A stretch of DNA of 64,000 bases from Desulfacinum infernum DSM 9756 (lineage in GTDB: Bacteria > Desulfobacterota > Syntrophobacteria > Syntrophobacterales > DSM-9756). The notes under the pieces were generated by a model, which was not told the origin of the DNA, made no database searches, and saw only the letters and a list, made by a program, of their open reading frames with translations. Shown one piece after another: positions 9,551-17,752 of this stretch. Position numbers and translations under genes: made by a program. Numbering within the stretch: the stretch's first letter is position 1; each line of letters opens with the position of its first letter. The stretch lies in NCBI RefSeq assembly GCF_900129305.1, contig NZ_FQVB01000014.1, positions 43,642-107,641 of the forward strand. Reading direction: 5' to 3'.

Positions 9551-10729
9551 TCAAACGACACCTTCCGCCCGAAGTTTCTCGATGGCCCCCTCGTCGTAGC
9601 CCGCCTCCAGGAGCACGTCCCGGGTGTGTTCTCCCAGGTCGGGGGCGTGAGTTCGGATCTCTCCGGAGGTTTTTGAAAACTTGGGAGCCAGCCCCATCTG
9701 CCGGTAGGCGCCCCAGGCCTGGTGGTGCAGCTCCACCACCATCCGCCGGTGCCGCATGGCTTCATCGTCCAGGACTTCGGCCAGGTTCAGAACGGGTTCG
9801 CAGCAGCAATCCTCCGCCTCGAAGATCCGGACCCACTGGGCCTGGGTCTTCCCGGCGAAAGCCTCCGCCACCTGATCCCTCAGTTCCTTCTGGTGCGGTC
9901 CGGGCTGGAAGTAGTCCGGCCGGTCCCAGTCCGGCCGGCCCATCACCCGGCAGAACGCCTTCCAGAACTGGGGCTCCAGGGCCCCCAGGCTCATGTGCCG
10001 GCCGTCCCGGGTGCGGTACACGTCGTAGCAGGCCAGGCCGTGGTTCAGAAGGTCGTCGCCGGGTTCGGGAACCCGGCCGTCGGCCAGGAACTTTCCCCAT
10101 CTCAGGCAGTTCCAGGCGGCGGCTCCGTCCGTCATGGATATGTCGATCATCTGGCCTTCCCCGGTCCGCTCCCTCCAGAAGAGAGCCGCCGCGATGCTGA
10201 AGGCGGCCGTGAGCGCCCCGCCGCCCAGGTCGCCGATCTGAACACCGGGCACCACGGGATCTCCGCCCCGGCCGCAGTAGGACAGAACGCCGCTCAGGGC
10301 CAGATAGTTGATGTCGTGCCCCGCGCGATCCGCCCTGGGTCCGTCCTGGCCGTATCCGGTGATGGCGCAGTAGATGATCCGGGGATTGACCTCCCGCAGA
10401 GCCCCATAGCCCACCCCCAGGCGGTCCATGACGCCGGGGCGGAAGCCCTCCAGCACCACGTCCGCCGAGGCCGCCAGCCGGACGAACACGTCGCGGCCGG
10501 CCGGTTCCTTGAGGTTCAACGTGAGGGACCGCTTGTTTCGGTTGAGCACCACGTGGAAGCCGCTGTTGGCGCCGATCTTGGGCGGCCACCACCGGATGTA
10601 GTCCCCCACCTTGGGATCTTCCACCTTGATCACGTCGGCTCCCAGATCCGCCAGGAGCATGGAGCAAAAGGGGCCGGGAAGCAGCCGCGAAAGATCCAAC
10701 ACCCGAATGCCTTCAAATGGGCCCGACAT
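9551..10729 (-). CDS. CaiB/BaiF class III CoA-transferase
   Basis: A 392-residue cytosolic enzyme of the family III CoA-transferases, which move CoA between carboxylic acids via an aspartyl-CoA thioester; alpha-methylacyl-CoA racemase also belongs here. The N-terminal signature GIRVLDLSRLLPGPFCSMLLADLGADVIKVE is intact, and the catalytic Asp is D167 in QIGDLGGG. Downstream EGQMIDISMTDG is also typical. The substrate cannot be told from sequence; candidates are carnitine, succinyl-aromatic or branched-chain acyl substrates. No partner dehydrogenase is adjacent, so context does not help. The ATG at 10729 follows AAGGAGA on the minus strand. Confidence 0.93.
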   Translation of the reverse strand: MSGPFEGIRVLDLSRLLPGPFCSMLLADLGADVIKVEDPKVGDYIRWWPPKIGANSGFHVVLNRNKRSLTLNLKEPAGRDVFVRLAASADVVLEGFRPGVMDRLGVGYGALREVNPRIIYCAITGYGQDGPRADRAGHDINYLALSGVLSYCGRGGDPVVPGVQIGDLGGGALTAAFSIAAALFWRERTGEGQMIDISMTDGAAAWNCLRWGKFLADGRVPEPGDDLLNHGLACYDVYRTRDGRHMSLGALEPQFWKAFCRVMGRPDWDRPDYFQPGPHQKELRDQVAEAFAGKTQAQWVRIFEAEDCCCEPVLNLAEVLDDEAMRHRRMVVELHHQAWGAYRQMGLAPKFSKTSGEIRTHAPDLGEHTRDVLLEAGYDEGAIEKLRAEGVV

Positions 10730-11298
10730 GGCACGTCTCCTTGTTTGAGGGCCAAGAGCGTATGGGGAAGGAGCAAGAAGCCAGGCGCGGAGGACTTGAT
10801 CGCGGCGCTGCCCGCAGGGGCGAAAGATCTTTCGCCCCTACAGTGGCCACACCTTCCGCGCCCGTGGGCGCGAGTCCCGATCCGCATGGCCGGCAAGCCG
10901 CCTCGTGCAGAAAGATCCATGCGCGTCTCGCCCGCCTCGGAGGTTGTCCAAAAACGCCTCCACCCGTCTCTCCCGCGCAAGCGGGAGTCCATAACTTGCC
11001 GGTGATCCTGGATCCCCGCTTTCGCGGGGATGACGAATGGGCGTTGAACCAGGCAAATTTGCCGTTCTCGGACAAGCTCCTAGGAGCCCGTCCGACAATG
11101 GCTCTCCGACTTACAAGGCCGAGGAATTTGGGTCCTCCTCGTAGCCGCGGGGCTTCAGCCCCGCGGAAAGGGCCATCGTAACACCTTGAAGTCGCCGGCC
11201 GTATGCGATGGCCTATCCGACAACCGGGGATTCCTCCGCAGCCCTAAAGGGCTGCGCTACGAGAAAAGAGGTCGTCCGCGGCGTTCTCGGACACGCTC
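10730..11298. repeat. Gene-free gap with R4, R3 and R2 in tandem
   Basis: Holds an R4 palindrome (about 10814-10842, GGGGCGAAAG / CTTTCGCCCC), then R3 (about 10961-11092, CTCCCGCGCAAGCGGGAG and GATCCCCGCTTTCGCGGGGA), then R2 (about 11140-11298, GCCGCGGGGCTTCAGCCCCG and CAGCCCTAAAGGGCTG). The R3-R2 tandem recurs at 31.75-32.11 kb. No gene seen. Confidence 0.85.
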
Positions 11299-12477
11299 TT
11301 AGAGAAGGGCCTCGGCGAACTCCCGGGGATCAAAGGGCCGCAAATCGTCCATCCCTTCTCCGATCCCGATGAAGCGCACGGGCAGCTTCAGCTCATGGCA
11401 GATGGGGACGATGACGCCCCCCTTGGCGGTGCCGTCCAGCTTGGTGAGGATGAGGCCCGTGATGTTCATGGCTTCCCGGAAGAGGCGCGCCTGGCTGATG
11501 GCGTTCTGACCCGTGGTGGCGTCCAGGACCAGAAGGATTTCGTGGGGCGCCGTGGGCATCTTCTTCTGGATCACCCGGTGGACCTTCTTGAGTTCCTCCA
11601 TCAGGTTCACCTTGGTGTGCATGCGCCCGGCGGTGTCCACGATGACCACGTCCGCCTTGCGGGCCTGGGCGGCGTCCAGGGCGTCGAAGGCCACGGCCGA
11701 CGGATCCGCTCCGCTCTTTTGCCGGATGACCGGCACGTCGATCCGCTCTCCCCATCGTTCCAGCTGCTCGATGGCCGCCGCCCGGAAGGTATCCCCGGCC
11801 ACCAGCAGGGGCGAAAGCCCGGACGTCTTGATCCGACGGGCCAGTTTGCCGATGGTGGTGGTCTTGCCCACGCCGTTCACGCCGATGACCATGATGACGA
11901 AGGGCTTGGCGGCGGCAGGATCAAAGGGGGGCGCGTCCACGGAAAGGATCCGGGCGATCTCCTCGCGGAGGGCTTCCCGGAGGCGCGCCGGATCCTGGAG
12001 CTCCTTGCGTTTGACCCGATCGCTCACCCTTTCCAGCAGCAACTGGGTGGCCTGCACGCCCAGATCGGACGTGATGAGGATCTCTTCCAGGTCGTCCATC
12101 ACGTCTGCATCGATGGTCTTCTTGCCCAGCACCAGCCGGTCCACCCGGTCGGCCAGCCGTTCCCGGCTTCGGTGGAGGCGTTCCCGGAGGCGGGAGAAGA
12201 AGCGCCCCCTTTGGGCGCTCTCTTCCGCTTCTTCGGCGCTCTCTTCCGGTATCTCGCCGGCGCTCTCCGTCGTTTCCTCAGAGGGTGCCTCTTCGGGCTC
12301 CTCATGGCCGGCGGCCGCTTCCGCTGCCTCCCGGCCCCTCTCGTCCTCGCACATCTCGACGGCATCCCGGCCGGCCGGTTCCTGCTCACCTTCAGGAACT
12401 TCCGCAGCCTCTTCCCTTTCCACCGGGGGCTCTTGCGCCGGTGCGTCCTCTTTCTTCCTTCTGAACCAACGAATCAT
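11299..12477 (-). CDS. ftsY: Signal recognition particle receptor FtsY
   Basis: Membrane-associated GTPase that docks SRP-ribosome complexes at the translocon. The 392 residues comprise a strongly acidic Glu-rich A domain (about 1-90), the helical N domain (about 95-175) and the G domain. Visible GTPase motifs: [15 protein letters not shown] (G1), [27 protein letters not shown] (G3) and [10 protein letters not shown] (G4). The C-terminus [19 protein letters not shown] is standard. A TTTATCAAGGAGGA-type site upstream of the ATG fits the chosen start. The stop lies immediately next to an R2 repeat. Confidence 0.98.
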   Translation of the reverse strand: MIRWFRRKKEDAPAQEPPVEREEAAEVPEGEQEPAGRDAVEMCEDERGREAAEAAAGHEEPEEAPSEETTESAGEIPEESAEEAEESAQRGRFFSRLRERLHRSRERLADRVDRLVLGKKTIDADVMDDLEEILITSDLGVQATQLLLERVSDRVKRKELQDPARLREALREEIARILSVDAPPFDPAAAKPFVIMVIGVNGVGKTTTIGKLARRIKTSGLSPLLVAGDTFRAAAIEQLERWGERIDVPVIRQKSGADPSAVAFDALDAAQARKADVVIVDTAGRMHTKVNLMEELKKVHRVIQKKMPTAPHEILLVLDATTGQNAISQARLFREAMNITGLILTKLDGTAKGGVIVPICHELKLPVRFIGIGEGMDDLRPFDPREFAEALL

Positions 12478-12626
12478 GGGGGTTCTTTTCCTCCTTGATA
12501 ATGGGGCCGCCCCCGGCGCATCTGGCGTCCAGGGCGGTCCCGTGCTATGAGATGGCGGTATTTTGGAAAGATCCCGGCGAATCTAGCACACACCCCCCGG
12601 AAAATGAAGAAAACGGAGAGACGTTC

Positions 12627-13298
12627 ATGCGCAAGAGGTGGGAAGGCGGGCCGGACGGCCCCATGAGGCGGGAGATGATCCGGATCTGTCGGCAGCTCGC
12701 CCGGGAAGGGCTCGTGGCGGCAAGCGACGGCAACGTGAGCTGCCGCCTGGATAACGATCGTTTTCTCATCACCCCCAGCGGACGGCCCAAGGGTGATGTG
12801 GAGGCGGAAGAGCTCCTGGTGGTGGACCGGCACGGTGAGGTGCGAGACGGCGCAGGCAAGCCCTCCAGCGAAATCCGCATGCACCTTTTGGTCTACGAAA
12901 GGCGTCCGGACGTGCACGCGGTGGTCCACGCCCATCCGCCCCTTCTCACCGCCCTGACCCTGGCCGGAATTCCGTTCCCGGCCGATGTCTTTCCAGAAGT
13001 CTGGATCTCGGTGGGCCCGGTCCCCACGGCGCCCTACGCCACCCCGTCCACGGAAGAGGTCCCCCGGGCCATCGCCCCCTTCGTGGATCGGCATCAGGCC
13101 GTTCTGCTGGAACGCCACGGATCTCTCACCGTGGGCGAAAACCTGCGCCAGGCCTTCTACCGGCTGGAAAAGCTGGAACATGCGGCCCGGTGCCTGCTGG
13201 CCGCAAGGCTCTTCGGCGGGCGTCTGCCCGAGCCGCTGGATCCGGCAAGACTCGGTGAACTGGAGGCGATCTTCGGATCCCCGCTTCCGCGGGAATGA
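12627..13298 (+). CDS. Class II aldolase/adducin-family protein
   Basis: A 223-residue zinc-dependent aldolase or epimerase of the L-fuculose-phosphate/L-ribulose-phosphate family. Substrate-binding SDGN is at 33-36; the probable catalytic Glu is E82 in SSEIRMH; zinc ligands are H101 and H103 in HAHPP and H164 in ERHGSLTVG. The ATG at 12627 has GGAGAG six bases upstream; the frame is open further upstream without support. The sugar phosphate used is unknown, as no kinase or isomerase is adjacent. Oddly, the last residues GSPLPRE and the stop codon are encoded by a fragment of repeat R3, so the native C-terminus has probably been replaced. Confidence 0.9.
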   Translation: MRKRWEGGPDGPMRREMIRICRQLAREGLVAASDGNVSCRLDNDRFLITPSGRPKGDVEAEELLVVDRHGEVRDGAGKPSSEIRMHLLVYERRPDVHAVVHAHPPLLTALTLAGIPFPADVFPEVWISVGPVPTAPYATPSTEEVPRAIAPFVDRHQAVLLERHGSLTVGENLRQAFYRLEKLEHAARCLLAARLFGGRLPEPLDPARLGELEAIFGSPLPRE

Positions 13299-13394
13299 TG
13301 CATCCGGCGGAAATCCGGGAGCGCAGGGGCGAAAGATCTTTCGCCCCTACCGTCCCGCGTTTTCCCTCACGCCTCACGACTTACGACTCACGAC
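13274..13394. repeat. R3 fragment, R4 palindrome and CGACTCA-type direct repeats
   Basis: GGATCCCCGCTTCCGCGGGA (R3 fragment) spans the end of the aldolase gene, followed at 13323-13350 by an R4 palindrome (GGGGCGAAAG / CTTTCGCCCC) and at 13366-13396 by short direct repeats CACGACTTACGACTCACGACT running up to the next gene's stop. Confidence 0.75.
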
Positions 13395-15413
13395 TCACGC
13401 TCCCCGCCAGATGATCCGGGCGTCCGCCACCACCAGGCCTTCCGAATAGGCGAAGACGGGGTTCAGGTCGATTTCCATGATGTCTTCGTGGGTTTCAGCC
13501 AGATGGGCCAGCTTGAGGATGGCGTCGGCCAGCGCCTCCTTGTCCACCGGGGGCGCGCCGCGGTAGCCGTCGAGAAGCGGCGCCGCCTGGATCTCCTCCA
13601 TCATGGCAAAGGCGTCTTCCCGGGTGATGGGAAGGATCCGCATGGCCACGTCCCGGAAGAGCTCCACCGTCACGCCGCCCAGACCGAAGAGGATCACCGG
13701 GCCGAACTGGGGATCCCGGTTCATGCCCAGGATCACCTCCAGGCCCGCCGAAGCCATGCAGCTCACCACCGCGCCCCGGATGTCGGCGTCGGGCCGGGCC
13801 TTTCGGGCGCTTTCCATCATCTCCTCATAGGCCTTCCGCACCTCCTGGCCCGACCGGAGTCCCAGGCGCACGCCTCCCACGTCGGACTTGTGGAGGATGT
13901 CCGGGCTGTCGATCTTGAGCGCCACGGGAAAGCCCAGCTGGTTGGCCAGATGGACCGCCTTGCCCGGGCTTTCCGCGAACCGATGGCAGACGCACTCAAA
14001 CCCATGGTTTTCAAGGAACTCCAGGCATTCGCTGAGGCTCGGATGCCTGCCGCCGGCCGGAGACGCGGGAACCGTGGTTCGGGCCGGCTTGCGCTTCTTT
14101 TCGGGCGGGAGCAGCTGCGCCAGGGCGCGCACACCCCGCTCGGGAGTTGGAAAGACCGGAATGCCGTTGAGGTGCATCTTCTTTCGCTCCACCTTCTCCA
14201 CGTCCGCCCCGCCCAGGAAAATGACCACTTCATGAGCGCCCGGGGTGACCACCGTGGAGGCGTCGGCCACCGGATCCCCGAAGATGATGCCCATGATGTC
14301 GTAATAGGGCCGGGCCCGTTCCAGGACCGCCTGGTACATGGCCGCATGGGCGTCCCCGGTGAGATCCAGCGGGTTGGCCCGAATGGCGTGGGCCGGAATC
14401 ACCCCTTCCAGGGCGTCGGCCAGTTCGGCGGGAAGCGGCGCCACGTCCAGCCCCTCCCTTTCGGCCGTATCGGTGGCCAGGATGGCCGCTCCTCCCGACG
14501 TGGTGATGAAAAGGATGCGGTTTCCCGGCGGCGGATTGAGGTAGGCGAGAGCCTTGGCGAAGTCGTAGAATTCCTGGATGGTTTCCGCCCGCACCACCCG
14601 GTGCGCTTTGAAAAGGGACGAATAGACCGCATCCGCCCCCGCCAGGGACTTGGTGTGGGATTCGGCCGCCACCTTTCCCCTGGGAGTGCGTCCGGCCTTG
14701 AGGACCACCACGGGCTTGCCGGCTTCGTCGATGGCCCGGCGAAACTCCGCCGGCCGTTTGATCCCCTCCAGGTACAAGGCGATCACCCGGGTGTTGGGAT
14801 CCTGATCGAAGTAGCGGATGAGGTCCGTCTCGTCCACGTCCGCCCGGTTCCCCAGGCTGACGAAGCACGACACGCCCAGCTCTTCGTCGGAAAACCAGTC
14901 CATCATGGCCGCGCCCACCGTGCCGCTCTGGCTGATGACCGCCACCCGGCCCTGGCGCTGGAGCAGCGGCCAGGACGCGCACAGGGGATGGTAGGGGTTG
15001 TTCACCCCCTGGCAGTTGGGCCCGATGAGGCGCACGCCGCCCTCCCGGGCCACCCGCACCACCTCCTGCTGGAGCGCCTCCCCTTCCGGCCCCGCCTCGC
15101 TGAATCCTCCCGTGATCACCACGGCGGCCTGCACGCCCTTTTCTCCGCAGTCGGCGACGGCCTGCGGAACGAAGCGGGCCGGAATGATGATCACGGCCAG
15201 GTCCACCCCGTCGGGAACCTCCTTGACGTTCTTGAAGCACTGCAGCCCCAGGATGGTCTCACTCTTGGGATTGATGGGATAGATGGCCCCGGGGAATCCC
15301 CCTTCCAGGATGTTCCGCAGGATCTCGTGACCCAGCTTCTCCGGACTTTCCGAAGCGCCGATCACGGCCACGCTCCGCGGCCGAAAAAACGCATCCAGCT
15401 GCTGCACTCCCAT
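13395..15413 (-). CDS. Acyl-CoA synthetase, ADP-forming (fused alpha-beta type)
   Basis: A 672-residue single-chain NDP-forming acyl-CoA synthetase that conserves thioester energy as ATP (acyl-CoA + ADP + Pi to acid + CoA + ATP), common in anaerobes and archaea. Order: CoA-binding Rossmann domain (FRPRSVAVIGAS, about 8-130), succinyl-CoA-ligase-like domains with the phospho-His H253 in ESHTKSLAGAD, and a C-terminal ATP-grasp domain (about 470-670) with VALKIDSPDILHKSDVGGV. The ATG at 15413 has GGGAGG upstream; a frame to 15464 is less likely. Several such enzymes usually coexist, with acetyl-, aryl- or branched-chain specificity; this one cannot be assigned. The thioesterase upstream reads the same way, but an R2 repeat separates them. 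Confidence 0.93.
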   Translation of the reverse strand: MGVQQLDAFFRPRSVAVIGASESPEKLGHEILRNILEGGFPGAIYPINPKSETILGLQCFKNVKEVPDGVDLAVIIIPARFVPQAVADCGEKGVQAAVVITGGFSEAGPEGEALQQEVVRVAREGGVRLIGPNCQGVNNPYHPLCASWPLLQRQGRVAVISQSGTVGAAMMDWFSDEELGVSCFVSLGNRADVDETDLIRYFDQDPNTRVIALYLEGIKRPAEFRRAIDEAGKPVVVLKAGRTPRGKVAAESHTKSLAGADAVYSSLFKAHRVVRAETIQEFYDFAKALAYLNPPPGNRILFITTSGGAAILATDTAEREGLDVAPLPAELADALEGVIPAHAIRANPLDLTGDAHAAMYQAVLERARPYYDIMGIIFGDPVADASTVVTPGAHEVVIFLGGADVEKVERKKMHLNGIPVFPTPERGVRALAQLLPPEKKRKPARTTVPASPAGGRHPSLSECLEFLENHGFECVCHRFAESPGKAVHLANQLGFPVALKIDSPDILHKSDVGGVRLGLRSGQEVRKAYEEMMESARKARPDADIRGAVVSCMASAGLEVILGMNRDPQFGPVILFGLGGVTVELFRDVAMRILPITREDAFAMMEEIQAAPLLDGYRGAPPVDKEALADAILKLAHLAETHEDIMEIDLNPVFAYSEGLVVADARIIWRGA

Positions 15414-15524
15414 GGCGCCCTCCCGGTTCGGGTTCGTGTGATAGGACGGCAAAGGCCCTCGCACGGGGACCTCTTTTCTCCGCGCGGTGCGGCGCTCGGG
15501 CGGCCCCCTCAGGAGCTTGCCTGG

Positions 15525-15722
15525 GAACGCCGCGGACGACCTCTTTTCTCGTAGCGCAGCCCTTCAGGGCTGCAGAAGAATCCCCGGCCGTCGGATAAGC
15601 CATAGCCTGTTTCCTGTCACTTCATGGAGTTACGATGACCCTTTCCGCGGGGCTGAAGCCCCGCGGCTACAATGAGAAGGGGGGTCCCGGCCTTCCATGC
15701 CGGAAAAACATTTTGGACAAGC
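15525..15722. repeat. Interspersed repeat R2 (inverted orientation)
   Basis: Carries both R2 palindromes in reverse order: GCAGCCCTTCAGGGCTGC near 15557-15574 and CCGCGGGGCTGAAGCCCCGC near 15645-15664. It occupies most of the gap between the acyl-CoA synthetase and the thioesterase. Confidence 0.85.
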
Positions 15723-15724
15723 TC

Positions 15725-16135
15725 TCAGGACTCGGCCGCCTTGCGGGCCTTTTCCTCCACCCGGGCGTTGAACTTGTCCGCCTTGATGATGAACCGCTCG
15801 TGGGTGGCCTCCCCGATCTTTTCCACCTCGTCGTAGGCTTCCAGCCTGAAGGTGAGCTTGCGCCCTTCCACGGCCGTCACCTCGGTCACCACCCGCACTT
15901 CCATGCCCAGGGGCGTGGGAGCCAGGTGCTTCAGGTTCATGGACATGCCCACGGACTGCATGCCCGGCTCCAGGTGCTCGTCGATGAGCATGGCCGAAAC
16001 CTGCTCCATGAGTCCCCCCAGAAAGGGGGTGGCGAAGACGTCGGGAAGGTTTTCGTAAAAGCGGCGGGCCGAATGTTCCGGCTGGGTCTTCAGGGTCAGT
16101 TCCTTCTTCATGCCCACGGTAAAGACCTCACTCAT
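15725..16135 (-). CDS. Hotdog-fold thioesterase (FlK-like)
   Basis: A 136-residue single hotdog domain. MKKELTLKTQPEHSARRF at the N-terminus, the LPDVFATPFLGGLMEQVSAMLIDEHLEPGMQSVGMSM helix region and KHLAPTPLGMEVRVVTEV are typical of the thioesterase branch that includes fluoroacetyl-CoA thioesterase; the acidic residue in GGLMEQ is the likely catalytic one. It presumably hydrolyses small acyl-CoA esters. The ATG at 16135 has AGGAGG five bases upstream; a GTG two codons earlier would overlap the ribosome site. Being next to an ADP-forming acyl-CoA synthetase, it may belong to the same acyl-CoA metabolism. Confidence 0.85.
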   Translation of the reverse strand: MSEVFTVGMKKELTLKTQPEHSARRFYENLPDVFATPFLGGLMEQVSAMLIDEHLEPGMQSVGMSMNLKHLAPTPLGMEVRVVTEVTAVEGRKLTFRLEAYDEVEKIGEATHERFIIKADKFNARVEEKARKAAES

Positions 16136-16331
16136 GGTCACCTCCTGTTTTGATCAAAGGACGATGGACAACGCCTGCAGACCTCTGTGGAAAGTCGAAA
16201 GGAACCGGCTTCAGCGGGAATGGAATCAAAGGATCTTTCGCGGGGAATCGTCAGAGGGAGAGCGGGAACATTCGGTTTTGTATCCTTCCAAATCCGCCGG
16301 AATGTGTCAAGAAAGGAGCCGCCCGCGCGTG

Positions 16332-16360
16332 TTGACACCCCACGGGCCCGCTCTTAGCTT
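16332..16360 (+). promoter_or_regulatory. Possible promoter of rubrerythrin
   Basis: TTGACA (16332-16337), 17-base spacer, TAGCTT (16355-16360); about 90 bases before the rubrerythrin start. The -35 is perfect, the -10 weak. No clear PerR box was seen. Confidence 0.4.
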
Positions 16361-16449
16361 TCAAGGGATTGGTTTCCACGGCCCGTCCCGGGCCGACCAT
16401 CCGACAAGAGCCCCTTTAACGTGAAACCACATGGACCATGGAGGTACGT

Positions 16450-16944
16450 ATGTCAAAGGTGGAAGAACATCTGAAGGAAGCGTTTGCAGGCGAATCCCAG
16501 GCCAACCGCAAGTACCTGGCCTTTGCGGAAAAGGCCCGTGAGGAGGGCTATCCCGGAGTCGCCAAGCTGTTTGAAGCCGCCGCCGCGGCGGAAACGATCC
16601 ACGCCCACAAGCACCTGAGGGTTCTCAAGGGCATCCGGAGCACCAAGGAGAACCTCCAGGAAGCCATCGCCGGCGAAACCCACGAATTCAAGAGCATGTA
16701 TCCCCAGATGATCGAAGACGCCAAGGCGGAAGGCCATCGCCAGGCGGAGATCAGCTTCACCTACGCCAACGAGGTGGAAAAGGTCCACGCGTCCCTCTAT
16801 GAAGAGGCCCTGAAGGATCCGGAAAACTTCCCCGTGAAGGACTGGTTCCTGTGCCCCATCTGCGGCTACACGGTGGCCGACGAGCCCCCCGAGCGTTGCC
16901 CCGTGTGCGGCGCCAAAAAGGAAAAGTTCTTCAAGGTGGAGTAG
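16450..16944 (+). CDS. Rubrerythrin
   Basis: A 164-residue non-haem iron protein that reduces hydrogen peroxide in the cytosol of anaerobes. The N-terminal ferritin-like four-helix domain supplies the di-iron ligands (E15 in AFAGESQANRKY, the E-x-x-H in AAETIHAHKH, E in AIAGETHEF and E-x-x-H in NEVEKVHASLYEEA). The C-terminal rubredoxin-like domain has C135-x2-C138 and C150-x2-C153 holding one iron. GGAGG lies five bases before the ATG at 16450. It is a single transcription unit with an apparent own promoter, and ends in a repeat-rich gap. Confidence 0.97.
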   Translation: MSKVEEHLKEAFAGESQANRKYLAFAEKAREEGYPGVAKLFEAAAAAETIHAHKHLRVLKGIRSTKENLQEAIAGETHEFKSMYPQMIEDAKAEGHRQAEISFTYANEVEKVHASLYEEALKDPENFPVKDWFLCPICGYTVADEPPERCPVCGAKKEKFFKVE

Positions 16945-17752
16945 GCGCCTGTTTGAAAACTCCCCCAACCGTCACTCCCGCGCAAGCGGGAGTCCATAAC
17001 TTACTGGAAATCCTGGATCCCTGCTCCCCGTTCAAGCCGGGGACAAGCCTCGCGGGTACTGTATTCTTCTTATCTCCGCACGATTAGCGGGCGGAGATAG
17101 ACCCCGCCCCTACCCAACAGGTCCAGTCCCCTTCGTAGGGGCGGGCTTTACGCCCGCCCTTCAGGACCTGCCCATGAGAAAGAATCGTCCAATTCAATGT
17201 GAAAGAAAATGGCGGCTTGGCGGAAGGCAAAAAAGTCTCACGCAAAGGCGCAAAGAAAGCATCATGATCAGAAATGAGGGAGCGGGACATCTTGTTGTGA
17301 AAACAACTTTGGCTTGGGTCTCTTGTGGGAGCGGCGCAAGCCGCGATGGGGGTGGCCGGCAATCCAACAGCCGCGCGGTCACGCAAAGAAAATCGCGCCT
17401 TGCGGCGCTCCCACGAAAGGCCCTCGCCCGGGCCCCCTCTTTCATCCATACGGGATGGCGAGCTTCGCCATGATCGTCAGATGTAAGTAGGTGCCGGCTG
17501 GCCGGCGATCCGACGGCCAAGGCCGCTCCCGCGACGCAAGACGCCCATTTGCGCCCATTCGCGGTTCTCTCTCACGTTACATTTTCAGCTCACATCCCTC
17601 CACACCCCGCCGCCCCCACGAAAAGGCGGACGTCGCCCGACTCCCTTCCCAACGGCTTGTGATGAGGGCGGCCCTGTGGCATATCTTCGGACGCGGCATC
17701 CATCGTCGACCCTGTGACAACGCGCGGACCCATCCCCCGGGAGATCCCAACG
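16945..17752. repeat. 808-base gene-free gap with R3, R1 and degenerate repeats
   Basis: Starts with R3 (about 16956-17035, CTCCCGCGCAAGCGGGAG), then a complete R1 (about 17084-17196, GCGGGCGGAGATAGACCCCG, GTAGGGGCGGGCTTTACGCC and the GAGAAAGAATCGTCCAATTC tail). From 17220 to 17580 there are only degenerate direct repeats (CTCACGCAAAGGCGCAAAG; CCCATTTGCGCCCATTCGCG). Small open frames here have no family features. No RNA gene was recognised. Confidence 0.75.

Noticed and set aside
13488..15554. 688-codon plus-strand frame opposite the acyl-CoA synthetase
   Set aside because: A GC-driven mirror of a clear enzyme gene; no recognisable domain.
17174..17473. Possible 99-residue gene after rubrerythrin
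   Set aside because: It is built from the R1 tail and degenerate CACGCAAAG repeats; no conserved features and no ribosome site.
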